Below are positions 8,064 to 16,380 of a stretch of 32,675 bases of DNA, piece after piece (positions within the stretch are counted from its first letter, which is position 1; each line of letters begins with the position of its first letter). The notes under the pieces were generated by a model. It had not been told where the DNA came from. It did not search any database and saw nothing but the letters and a program-made list of their open reading frames with translations. The DNA is from Psittacicella hinzii. Its GTDB lineage: Bacteria; Pseudomonadota; Gammaproteobacteria; Enterobacterales; Psittacicellaceae. The translations under genes were made by a program, and so were the position numbers. The stretch lies in NCBI RefSeq assembly GCF_003585935.1, contig NZ_NRJG01000031.1, forward strand, positions 1 through 32,675, given 5' to 3'.

Positions 8064-8093
8064 AGAGCTGAGCGTAAGTTTAGCTCTTTTTTT
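8064..8093 (+). terminator. Rho-independent terminator between the small ORF and immA
   Basis: Stem AGAGCTGA/TTAGCTCT (8064-8071 with 8080-8087, one G-U), followed by seven T. The immA ribosome site begins only about 20 bases later and no credible promoter fits between, so immA expression probably depends on read-through, as in attenuation. Confidence 0.85.
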
Positions 8094-8123
8094 GTAAGTG
8101 TCTTATGTGAAACGGAGGTCAAT

Positions 8124-8657
8124 ATGTGTTCCGTGCGTAATAAAGCATCTAAATTAGCTAGTGACGTATTGACAAATTTTTGGGATGACGTTTTTCCAGT
8201 AGATCCTGTAGCTATATCAAGACGTTTCGGTATAGATGTATACTATGATGATTTACCTGAAGAAGTATCCGGTGCTTTAATTAAAACTGCTGAAATGGGT
8301 TTTCCTATAATTATGGTTGAAACAAGTGAACCTGGCGTAAGAAAACGTTTCACTGTAGCTCATGAGTTAGGTCATTACTTATACAATACTTTCATTTTAA
8401 AATTGGAAGATACTTACGAAAAATTTGATTTTAGAGGATTATTATCATCACAAGGTAATAACGAAGAAGAAATATTTGCTAATAGTTTTGCCGCTGCTTT
8501 ATTAATGCCTGAGAAAGAAATCCGTAAAAAAGGTAAAAGTCTAAATCAAACTCAAATGCTAGAATTAGCTTCTCAATTTAATGTATCTTTAGAAGCGTTA
8601 ACTTATAGACTGCAAAACTTAAATATTCAATATAACTTAACTTCAGGTAATGAGTAA
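8124..8657 (+). CDS. ImmA/IrrE-family zinc metallo-endopeptidase
   Basis: The 177-aa protein carries the gluzincin motif FTVAHELGHYLY, with His80, Glu81 and His84, and a downstream glutamate in EEEIFANSFAAALLMPE (about Glu116) as likely third zinc ligand. In ICEBs1 the ImmA protease cleaves the ImmR repressor, and phage or mobile-element homologues commonly relieve repression or act in toxin-antitoxin and defence settings. The ATG has an excellent Shine-Dalgarno (ACGGAGGT, spacing four). There is no adjacent HTH regulator, so its substrate may be the prophage repressor outside the window or another protein. The 113-aa membrane protein gene starts 14 bases later, which suggests a functional pair. 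Confidence 0.93.
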   Translation: MCSVRNKASKLASDVLTNFWDDVFPVDPVAISRRFGIDVYYDDLPEEVSGALIKTAEMGFPIIMVETSEPGVRKRFTVAHELGHYLYNTFILKLEDTYEKFDFRGLLSSQGNNEEEIFANSFAAALLMPEKEIRKKGKSLNQTQMLELASQFNVSLEALTYRLQNLNIQYNLTSGNE

Positions 8658-8671
8658 TACTAGTGAAATAA

Positions 8672-9013
8672 ATGTCCGATCAAGAATTATCTAAACGCTT
8701 AGCCAAAAAGGCTACTGATCTAGTTAAGAACGAAAGCGAAAAAGCCCCTACAGATCTAGAACAAAAACGTACTATTAAATTAAAGAATGATAATTTCGAA
8801 ATAGATATTCAATTAAAGAAAAAATACGCCATTGGATTAATTCTAGTCATGATTGTCCAATTGACTATTATGAACGGAGTATTTATTGCTGTAGGATTGC
8901 AGAAAATTAAGTATGAGCAGTACGCTCTCCATTTGTATATTTCAGGAACTCTTTTAGAATTATTTGGACTTGTTTTAATTGTTACGAAATATTTATTCAA
9001 GAATAATAGGTAA
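8672..9013 (+). CDS. Small two-helix membrane protein paired with ImmA-like protease
   Basis: The 113-aa protein has a charged N-terminal cytoplasmic part of about 45 residues, rich in Lys and Glu, then two predicted membrane helices: YAIGLILVMIVQLTIMNGVF (about residues 50-69) and a second around LYISGTLLELFGLVLIVT. I do not recognise a named family. It is separated by 14 bases from the immA-like gene and shares its terminator, so co-expression is likely. A membrane-bound effector or sensor controlled by the protease, or a superinfection-exclusion protein, would fit but is inference only. Confidence 0.72.
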   Translation: MSDQELSKRLAKKATDLVKNESEKAPTDLEQKRTIKLKNDNFEIDIQLKKKYAIGLILVMIVQLTIMNGVFIAVGLQKIKYEQYALHLYISGTLLELFGLVLIVTKYLFKNNR

Positions 9014-9020
9014 AGCTTAA

Positions 9021-9050
9021 CCCCGTAATCAAATGATTGCGGGGTTTGGT
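9021..9050. terminator. Terminator between the converging accessory and tail-fibre genes
   Basis: Stem of 11 pairs, CCCCGTAATCA with TGATTGCGGGG (one G-U), two-base loop, bases 9021-9044. Followed by TTTGG on the plus strand and by a short A/T stretch on the minus side, it can serve both converging transcripts. Confidence 0.85.
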
Positions 9051-9062
9051 CGTTAAATGCGT

Positions 9063-9758
9063 TTATTTTGCTCTCTGTTGCGTTTTTTCTTCTAATCCGA
9101 TTCTATATACCTCAAGAATAAAATCAAGCTTAAAATTGCTCAATTCTTGCATTAAAAGAGAATATGCTTCATTGTCAGTTACGTCAATCTCAAGCACTCG
9201 TTTGTCGATATACGTTCTGAAATAGTAAGCTGCTTGAGCTAATTCGTTAACTCTAGCTTGCTCCTTTAAAATCTCTTCTACTTTATCTTCAATACTAACT
9301 TCATTGAGTAAGCAATATTTTTCTAATTCGGAGTTTGTTGGTAGGTTTCCTTTAGCATATAGCTCACATTCACGTAACAGTGTACGTGTAAATAATTGTT
9401 CAATAAACGTAAGACGATTAGCTTCGGCCTGTTCACTTACTAAGTTCATCGCTGCTTGATAACCTACAAAGCGTAATTCATTACGACGGTATGCTGTGTA
9501 AAGCTCTAGTTCTTCTTTGTCTTGAACAAATTCTTGTTTCTCTCTATCCCAGTGCGCAAAATCTTCTCCACCGAAAGGGTTAAAAACAATACTAGGATAT
9601 CCCTTTTCATCAGGTTGAACGTCATCTTCGCGGTATTTGTAATAAGCGTAATCGTCAGCAGTTATTTTAACGCAATCTATTGTTGGGGCACGAAAGCCGT
9701 CAACTTCATATAATTCGTTAGTAACTGGGTCATACCAGTATGTGTAAGTTTCGCTCAT
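9063..9758 (-). CDS. Tail fibre assembly protein-like (Tfa position)
   Basis: The 231-aa protein starts with YWYDPVTNELYEVDG and contains ITADDYAYY and FAHWDREKQEFVQD, resembling the N-terminal part of caudoviral tail-fibre assembly chaperones, in which a ...W...W-x-x... segment is followed by a helical region. The C-terminal 150 residues are predicted to be helical and highly charged. It is the last gene of the structural operon, 11 bases after the fibre gene, the usual place for Tfa. It probably helps fold or trimerise the tail fibre and may remain attached to it. The Shine-Dalgarno AAGGA lies nine bases before the ATG. Family assignment is moderate. Confidence 0.65.
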   Translation of the reverse strand: MSETYTYWYDPVTNELYEVDGFRAPTIDCVKITADDYAYYKYREDDVQPDEKGYPSIVFNPFGGEDFAHWDREKQEFVQDKEELELYTAYRRNELRFVGYQAAMNLVSEQAEANRLTFIEQLFTRTLLRECELYAKGNLPTNSELEKYCLLNEVSIEDKVEEILKEQARVNELAQAAYYFRTYIDKRVLEIDVTDNEAYSLLMQELSNFKLDFILEVYRIGLEEKTQQRAK

Positions 9759-9769
9759 CTTATAAATCC

Positions 9770-10528
9770 TTAATAGCCAATTGCTAACCAGTAAAAATAG
9801 CTCTTATTATTTGTTCTATAAGAGCAGAGGAAGTTAAAGCCCTCTTTGGGATTTAATTTGGTTGCTTGATCTACGTAGCAATCTGTTTTGCTCGAAGTGC
9901 TGTTTGCGATCCCTGTTAATTGTATATTTAATACTTGGTTTTCGAAAGCCTTAGTAAAGCTAACAGTGCCTTTCCATTCGTTTCGATTGACAATACCCAT
10001 CTTAATAGTTAGTCCAGCAACCTTGAAACTCCATTGGTCATCAGCTCCATTTGATTTAGAACCTGATAACAACTCGGTGTTGCTGCTAGAGTAGTTTCTT
10101 GGGCTATTCTCGGCAAAAGTTAGTTGCGTAATAACCTTTTGAAAGAACTCCATAGTTACCAGTTGGTTAGGAGTTTTCCGTAAATCAGCACTATTAAGAC
10201 CGTCTTGGTAAAGGATTAGATCGTTGTAATAATTACTTAATTCATGATTAGCCCCGCTATTACCTTGTCGTTGTTGGTAAATCTTTGCAAACGGGAAACC
10301 CTCCATATTGTAATCAGTCGACCAGATAGTTTTATTATCACTGCTAGCTGCTTTTGTAGCTCGACTTAGGGTTTTATCGTTTTGGTCAAAATATACTTGG
10401 CCGTTTACGTTATATTTTGCGTCATTAGCACGTAAGGTTAAAGCGTCGGTTACTGCACCTTGCCACGTATCAAAGACGTCTAGGGCGTCAGTGTCAGCTG
10501 TTATTTGGTCTTGTCTTCTTCTTGTCAT
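9770..10528 (-). CDS. Tail fibre protein with gp53-like C-terminal receptor-binding domain
   Basis: The 252-aa chain has an N-terminal section that may attach to the tail tip (short helices, a DTWQGAVTDALTLRAND segment) and a C-terminal beta domain. In the latter, WSFKVAGLTIKMGIV, GTVSFTKAFENQVLNIQLTG and the ending FYWLAIGY match the pattern seen at the C-terminus of many phage fibres (the gp53-like domain). This region usually binds the host surface and varies rapidly. The gene begins nine bases after J and precedes the fibre-assembly-like gene. Confidence 0.8.
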   Translation of the reverse strand: MTRRRQDQITADTDALDVFDTWQGAVTDALTLRANDAKYNVNGQVYFDQNDKTLSRATKAASSDNKTIWSTDYNMEGFPFAKIYQQRQGNSGANHELSNYYNDLILYQDGLNSADLRKTPNQLVTMEFFQKVITQLTFAENSPRNYSSSNTELLSGSKSNGADDQWSFKVAGLTIKMGIVNRNEWKGTVSFTKAFENQVLNIQLTGIANSTSSKTDCYVDQATKLNPKEGFNFLCSYRTNNKSYFYWLAIGY

Positions 10529-10537
10529 TTAACTCTC

Positions 10538-13500
10538 TTATACTGCGTAGAAATTAATAGTAATATTAACAGCTGCCGCTACTGGATTACCGTTACTATC
10601 TCTGGTAATAACTTGGATAGCATTAGTTCCAGCAAGAACGGAGTCGTCATATATTACGTAAGCTTGCACGTTACTCGGATTAACTTTATCCACAGTAATA
10701 TTATCTATATCAACGATATGGAGTTCTCTTTGGAAATATCCAATCCCCTTCTCGTTAGTACTAATTAGAGTGGAGAATTTTCTAAGCGTTTTATTAGGTA
10801 ATCCTTGACGCAATTCTATCTCGGTAATATCGTAGATAAGTTCATTTAAATCCAGCTTTCCAGAGTAGTGCAAATCTATTTGCTTGGTTTTACTGTTAAA
10901 GTAGAGACCATTCGTTTTCTCGGTCCCTATGGTTACCTCCGTCATTTCTCCATTGATTTTGTTACCACGCAAAACAACACCTACCGCATTGTTTAGGATA
11001 ATATTTTCGTTATTAGCAAGGTTAAAGCTTATAGCGTTGGTAATGGTATTTCCTTGTGCGATATCTTGTGGATCTCTCCAGCTTCGGTTGTTGGAAGATT
11101 TCTTACGATAAGTATTGACTAAATCACCGGTAAAGATTTCCTTATAGCTAAATAGTGGATCACTTACCACGCGGATACTGTCACCTGTATGGCGTAAATA
11201 TGGGCGTCCACTGCCACCTTCTACTTTAATTTTGCTTAGAGGGATAGGGAAATTTGGTAAGTTATCAGCACTAGCTGCACCATTAGCAACCGTAATCGTT
11301 CTCTCATATGAGTACCACGCCCCTAGGATATTCATGTTGAAGAATTTTACCTTATGTTCACCGGCACTCAATTCGTTATATACTCTGGTATTGTTAGTCT
11401 TTCTTTCCTCTGGCTTCCCATCTAAAGAGAAGTTAAAGTAATGCCACTTCCAGCGCATTGGTTTCTTACCATCAAGGGCTTCAACCCATTCTTCAGGCTG
11501 AACTTTAGTGACGATTTCTAGAAATACACCAGTCCCATTTGTAATAACATTTCTTTCAGGAGTATAGGCATAATCGGATAAATTAAAATTATGATTAATC
11601 TCGTCTTCTCTGCCAATACAAGAGGTTGTAATCACTTCTATCTTTGGGTTAGCTGGGACTTTTTTAAGTTCTCTTATTCTGTACAAACTTTCGGTTAAAG
11701 CAACCTGTACGCTTTCATTACCAGATGAAGCGACTTCACTTGCTGTTCCGTAAACTTCTCCATGGATTTTGAAAGTGACAAGGGTGTATTTTTTGATGGC
11801 TGTATGTATTCGGTACTTATCTTCCGGTTCTTGGTTAACAGAGCTAACACCAGCGCTCGTTGTAAAGTCTAACCGTATTAAATTAGGGTTTGTATTATGA
11901 AAGAAGACTTTTACGTCAGGGTTTTTATGACTAGAAGTGTAAATGCTAGCACGTGTAACACCGTAACCGTTGGCTTTATACGCTTGTACGTGGACGTTGT
12001 CCAAAGCGCTACTCGTAAGTGGTATCACTTTTATAAATAGGTCGCGATAGTATTTACCAGAGCCAAAAACGCCACCTGTATTCACCAACAGCTTATCTTG
12101 TAGCTTTAACTTTTTAATTTGAGCTTCGTTTAGGGTGAACCTAATATTACTAGGTCTTCCGGTATAGTTAAACACCACAATGTCATCTGTGTTACCTGTT
12201 ATTAACTCTGATTTATCGTTTTTAAGAGCTTCTTCGTCAGCACTTAATAGTAATCTAAATCCTTTTATATTACTAGCGTTTTTAACGTCACTATAATCCA
12301 CGATCATGCTGATTGGCATGCTGGTTCTAGTTGCGTCATCGTTTACCGTAATTCTAGATATGCGTGGCTTACTTGGCTTAATATTATCCAGATTTAATTG
12401 TAAACGTTGACTAAGGAAATCTGCTTGATCGATGATACCGTTAATAATTGGAAAAACTAATACTTCAATATCTTCTGTTTTAGTGTCTACTTCTAAGAAA
12501 TAATAAGCTTCCCTATCTTCCACCGTTTTTGAGAAAAGAATGTTATCACCGCTGGCACTTCTTACGACCACGTTATAATTTATATGGGCGTTATGACTTG
12601 GATCGTCCCATTTAATCTCAAGAACAGGTTTTTCGCTAGTTATTTTATGAGTTACTTTTAAGTTTCTTAATTGGCTTAATTTAGTGTATAAGGTTGACGG
12701 AGTATGCTCTACGCTAAATAAGCCAGAACCTTTTTTATTAACGCCATCGCTAATCGCAAATTTATCTGGAGAATACTTTTGCGCACTAAATGCAATTTTC
12801 CGGTCGCTGCTAATGCTCTTATCCGTTATTCTAAATAACTCTGGCTCGAAATCATTATTAAACAACGTATAAGATTGCCCAGGTTGAGGTGTAAAATTAT
12901 TTTCTCCAACGCCAACTGTAACGTAATATTCCGTTAACTTGGTAACCTTGTTGGTTTGACTTTTTAAAGTTAAGTTTGAGTAGAGTACTAAACCAAGATC
13001 AGAATTTACCAGAAACTGTAATTGCTTAAGCTTAAATAGCTCTGGATCAACGATATCTAGAAATACGTTGCAAGTTTTACCAGATACGCTAACGTGACTA
13101 ACTCTACCATTCGTTTTCATATTACTCACTGCATAATCGGAAATCCGGACAACGTCACCTAGCTCTACTTCTAACGCGTCATAGCTAGCATTGAAAGATA
13201 TAGTGCTCGTTTCGAACTTCTCAACTGCTAATAAGAACCTACCATACCGTGCGGCTTGTTCTTCGCTTGTACAGCCCGCTAGAGTAACCTTTTTCTCGGC
13301 ACGGTAGTCACTAGCATGCTGTAGGTCGTTAACGTATACTGTGTTAGATTTATAGTTGTTATTAGGGTCAGTAAAGCTAACTCCAATCCGCTTATTTCTC
13401 GTTCTAAGTGCCGATCCATTGCGATTGAACTCACCACCTATCACGTTGGCATTGGAAAAGAGGTACACTGCTTCCTGCGGGCGTTCAATAATCATCTTTA

Positions 13501-15193
13501 ACCCGTCGTCGGTATTGATAACGTTTGCCCTACAAGTTGCGGCGATATTCTTAATTAGCTTAAAGGCTGACGTCGATTTATTTATCACGCCGTTATATGC
13601 CCATCTAGGCTCACCATTTACCAATTCGTCACAATATTTCCCACAGTTATAAAAGCTGTATTTATCGATTTTCTCAACAGGTAATTGTGCTCCCAAGCCA
13701 ATGTAATAATCCGTTAAAAGATCGTAAATTATCCAGGCTGGGTTGTTACAGTAGCTTAGTTCTTTCTTAAATTCCCCGTCCCAATCACCCTCGTAAGTGC
13801 GTGTCCAAGGATTGTAATTGCTAGGGATTTTAATCTTACGTCCGTAAATCTCGAACTTACGCTCGTATTCTTTATCCGTTCCACCGGTATTGTCCCATGC
13901 ACTTGCAACGTAGGCATAGCCAGGATATACCGGACTACTGTCAGCAATGCCGATTGCTCGCGAAAATGATAGGTCGTTCACCTTGTTATCATCATCTAAA
14001 ATCTCACTGTTAGTTCTGCTTACCGTAATAGTTACCGGAAAAGTTTCATCTGCTCCAAGCCGATAAGTATAGGGAAATTCCTTATCATTAGACCACTTTC
14101 CGGAAATTGTCTGCGTACCTAAATCCCTAACTACAGTTCCTCCGTTACTTAATGTAACCTCAAAAACTACTTTAACGTCAATAGTAGCATCTGTCAATTG
14201 AGGAACGCTTAGAACAGCTTGTACGTATGTACAATCCGGAAAGTTAACTACTGCTGTGATTGGCGTGCTTTTGGTTACTGTGCGGTTAACTTGCTGGGCA
14301 ATGCTTGGAAAGTAGCTTAAATCACTAGCAGATTGTACAGCTTCTCCCTCACGAAAATCCGCTTGAACATTAGCTACCATTCTCGTGCCATTGGTTTTGG
14401 AAATGTAAGGCGTGTCATTGTAGAAAACCGATGTCATGCCATCAACTAGCCCGTGGATTGGTCCTACGCTGATAATATCTACCACACGTTCAACTTGTCG
14501 TAATGTACGCCCGCCGTTTGGTAGCTTAGTTTCCGGAAGAATAGCAAAGCCCGCATTTTTACCAGTAAAACTAACAGTTGTCCCGTTAGGTGGGTAAATA
14601 CTTGCGTTTCTTATTAACTTGTTTAACTTACTTTCTTGTGACACGTATTTAGCAATGGTTTTACCACCAATAGAGTAAAGGATTTTAAGGTAAGTTAAGA
14701 GGTCATTGAGGATCTTATCTAGGCTTTTTTGATTGCGATCCAAGAAGTTATTACGGTAGTAGTCTAAAAGCGCGGTATCGATGACAGTACTATTTAATGC
14801 TTTAACCCACGGAAAGAATGTGCTAAAAACGTACAATTCGCGTGGAGTGTATTTTTCAATACTTGCGGTTAGTGCAATAACGTCTGGACGCTTGTTAAAG
14901 GCAGCCTGTGCGTCGGCTACTCCCTTATTAATCATATATTGCACGCAATCAATAAAGGCTTTCCCATACTCTTGGAAGTATGTATGACCGAAGTTTTGCT
15001 TAAGATATTCGATGGCAGATACTTCCGAAAAGGAAAACAGATCATCTAATTTCTTAACGTATTCTTGAGATAATCTTGCGATGGTGTTGTACTGGGAAAC
15101 GCTATTACCAAATAAGCTCGACGGTGGGTAATTAGCGATTTCAGCCGCTAGTCGTTGCTCTTGTTGATTAGTAATTAATTGCAGTTCTTGCAT
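10538..15193 (-). CDS. J: Tail tip attachment protein J (host specificity)
   Basis: Large central tail-tip protein (1551 aa) that forms the baseplate hub and contacts the receptor. The lambda J core begins at VERVVDIISVGPIHGLVDG (about residue 234) and includes IPSNYNPWTRTYEGDWDGEF, WIIYDLLTDYYIGLG and ARYGRFLLAVEKFETS. Fibronectin-like repeats and a beta-rich distal part follow. About 210 N-terminal residues, mostly helical, have no counterpart in lambda J, where this motif starts near residue 29. The gene follows I by two bases and precedes the fibre gene by nine. The assignment to the J family is secure; the N-terminal extension is unusual. Confidence 0.93.
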   Translation of the reverse strand: MQELQLITNQQEQRLAAEIANYPPSSLFGNSVSQYNTIARLSQEYVKKLDDLFSFSEVSAIEYLKQNFGHTYFQEYGKAFIDCVQYMINKGVADAQAAFNKRPDVIALTASIEKYTPRELYVFSTFFPWVKALNSTVIDTALLDYYRNNFLDRNQKSLDKILNDLLTYLKILYSIGGKTIAKYVSQESKLNKLIRNASIYPPNGTTVSFTGKNAGFAILPETKLPNGGRTLRQVERVVDIISVGPIHGLVDGMTSVFYNDTPYISKTNGTRMVANVQADFREGEAVQSASDLSYFPSIAQQVNRTVTKSTPITAVVNFPDCTYVQAVLSVPQLTDATIDVKVVFEVTLSNGGTVVRDLGTQTISGKWSNDKEFPYTYRLGADETFPVTITVSRTNSEILDDDNKVNDLSFSRAIGIADSSPVYPGYAYVASAWDNTGGTDKEYERKFEIYGRKIKIPSNYNPWTRTYEGDWDGEFKKELSYCNNPAWIIYDLLTDYYIGLGAQLPVEKIDKYSFYNCGKYCDELVNGEPRWAYNGVINKSTSAFKLIKNIAATCRANVINTDDGLKMIIERPQEAVYLFSNANVIGGEFNRNGSALRTRNKRIGVSFTDPNNNYKSNTVYVNDLQHASDYRAEKKVTLAGCTSEEQAARYGRFLLAVEKFETSTISFNASYDALEVELGDVVRISDYAVSNMKTNGRVSHVSVSGKTCNVFLDIVDPELFKLKQLQFLVNSDLGLVLYSNLTLKSQTNKVTKLTEYYVTVGVGENNFTPQPGQSYTLFNNDFEPELFRITDKSISSDRKIAFSAQKYSPDKFAISDGVNKKGSGLFSVEHTPSTLYTKLSQLRNLKVTHKITSEKPVLEIKWDDPSHNAHINYNVVVRSASGDNILFSKTVEDREAYYFLEVDTKTEDIEVLVFPIINGIIDQADFLSQRLQLNLDNIKPSKPRISRITVNDDATRTSMPISMIVDYSDVKNASNIKGFRLLLSADEEALKNDKSELITGNTDDIVVFNYTGRPSNIRFTLNEAQIKKLKLQDKLLVNTGGVFGSGKYYRDLFIKVIPLTSSALDNVHVQAYKANGYGVTRASIYTSSHKNPDVKVFFHNTNPNLIRLDFTTSAGVSSVNQEPEDKYRIHTAIKKYTLVTFKIHGEVYGTASEVASSGNESVQVALTESLYRIRELKKVPANPKIEVITTSCIGREDEINHNFNLSDYAYTPERNVITNGTGVFLEIVTKVQPEEWVEALDGKKPMRWKWHYFNFSLDGKPEERKTNNTRVYNELSAGEHKVKFFNMNILGAWYSYERTITVANGAASADNLPNFPIPLSKIKVEGGSGRPYLRHTGDSIRVVSDPLFSYKEIFTGDLVNTYRKKSSNNRSWRDPQDIAQGNTITNAISFNLANNENIILNNAVGVVLRGNKINGEMTEVTIGTEKTNGLYFNSKTKQIDLHYSGKLDLNELIYDITEIELRQGLPNKTLRKFSTLISTNEKGIGYFQRELHIVDIDNITVDKVNPSNVQAYVIYDDSVLAGTNAIQVITRDSNGNPVAAAVNITINFYAV

Positions 15194-15195
15194 GG

Positions 15196-16380
15196 TTATA
15201 AAGTGCCTCCAGCTGCAGTAAATGCTGCTTTTGCTTTTTCAAAAGTAGTGCCAGATTTACCATCTTGGTTCATGTAGAAGTATAGTTGCGCTTTAGCCAT
15301 TTCGCAGAACAGCTTAGCTAATTTATACTCCTTTTCATTTGCCAGATTGTATTGGATGAAAAGCTTTGATCTTAATCCTGTGAAAGGTTTTAGTTTCACG
15401 TATCTTGTACGACGCACGATGGAAGTTCCTACAGTCATTTTTTCGGCAGGTCTTAAAGGGTTACGTATTTGTTTCGTTTCATGAGATTGTCCACTCCAGA
15501 CCTCATAATGCTCTTTATGGAAATAGTACGTTACGTTCGCTGGCAAATCATAAGGCTGTTCGTAAATAAATCTATGACGGTAACCGTTGGAGTCATAGTC
15601 ACTCATTTCCTCGGTTGTGCCCTTAGAAAAAGAGATTTCCCAATCTTCCGGATAAATATCCATTAGCTGCTTTAAACGAGTATTGGAAAGGGATTGCTGT
15701 TCGGTTAATGCCTTAAAATTGCTTATTACTTTAGATTGTGCGCTAATAGCATTTTCAAGGGTTTCCCATGTAATATCATCTCGCTCCTCGTTAGCACTGC
15801 GGGCAGTAATGTTTTGTTCTAGGCTAATTAACCGATCTTCCATGGTAACGATGTTTCCACTGTGAATACTCTTTGAAAATACGATTGACCCCACTTTCAT
15901 TCTGCCGTACACAATTGGTACTGGTGAGCCATCTGCGTAGGTATTCTTCAAATTTGAACCGAAAGCATTCTTCCCGCTACCATCATCTTCGTCCACGTCA
16001 TTGGTATTGGAGTCTGTACCTTTTTTCTGCAAACCAATGAGCTTCTTAACGCCACGAACCACGTTGCGGATTACCTTAGCCACGCCAGAGAAGACTTTCT
16101 TAATCGCTTTAAAGAATGCAGCAGTATAAACAGGCACAAGTAGTAGCTCATCTTCAGGTTTGAAAATGTATGCCGCAATGTCAAATTCTTCCAGATTTAA
16201 TAACTCACCATTCAAGTAGTAAGCAAAAGTAATCCCAGCTAGCTGCATACGCTTAATTTCGCTTTTAATGCCATACGTATGGCACTCTAATGCTTCGGGT
16301 ATTTCACTTAATCTCGTGATCTTAATATCGTACACACTGCGGTACTTTTTCGCTAAATGCCCGTAAAGGATCACTTTCAT
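15196..16380 (-). CDS. Tail assembly protein I-like with a long C-terminal extension
   Basis: Residues 1-180 follow lambda gpI: an N-terminal ubiquitin-like ILYGHLAKKYRSVYDIKI fold, a hydrophobic/basic middle, and GSPVPIVYGRMKVGSIVFSKSI near the end of the lambda-like part. Lambda gpI is 223 aa, whereas this protein is 394 aa. The extra 210 residues contain a probable short coiled coil (LENAISAQSKVISNFKALTE) and a beta-rich segment with many Tyr. The gene overlaps K by 59 bases, as in lambda, and J begins two bases after it. Role in tip assembly is inferred from the family. Confidence 0.82.
   Translation of the reverse strand: MKVILYGHLAKKYRSVYDIKITRLSEIPEALECHTYGIKSEIKRMQLAGITFAYYLNGELLNLEEFDIAAYIFKPEDELLLVPVYTAAFFKAIKKVFSGVAKVIRNVVRGVKKLIGLQKKGTDSNTNDVDEDDGSGKNAFGSNLKNTYADGSPVPIVYGRMKVGSIVFSKSIHSGNIVTMEDRLISLEQNITARSANEERDDITWETLENAISAQSKVISNFKALTEQQSLSNTRLKQLMDIYPEDWEISFSKGTTEEMSDYDSNGYRHRFIYEQPYDLPANVTYYFHKEHYEVWSGQSHETKQIRNPLRPAEKMTVGTSIVRRTRYVKLKPFTGLRSKLFIQYNLANEKEYKLAKLFCEMAKAQLYFYMNQDGKSGTTFEKAKAAFTAAGGTL

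Larger units (their letters stand above)
7829..8093 (+). ncRNA. Structured leader or small transcript upstream of immA
   Basis: A transcript unit is bounded by the 7793-7822 promoter and the 8064-8093 terminator, about 265 nt. It starts with a 7-bp hairpin (7830-7836 with 7841-7847). Next is a stem CGTTTTAT/ATAAAACG (7874-7881 with 7896-7903) whose loop contains CCTTTTTT, perfectly able to pair, with one G-U, with the Shine-Dalgarno AAAAGAGG at 7925-7932. A small ORF follows, then a hairpin at 7991-8011 and the terminator. The two last hairpins carry the same 11-mer GCGTAAGTTTA (7996-8006 and 8072-8082), mostly in their loops. Function is unknown: a type I toxin mRNA or a transcription-attenuation leader for immA are the two readings I favour. 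Confidence 0.55.

Noticed and set aside
8055..8090. tRNA-like GGTGGTAGAGC string
   Set aside because: Only a D-arm-like fragment is present. The rest folds as a terminator with a T-tract and there is no acceptor or anticodon arm.
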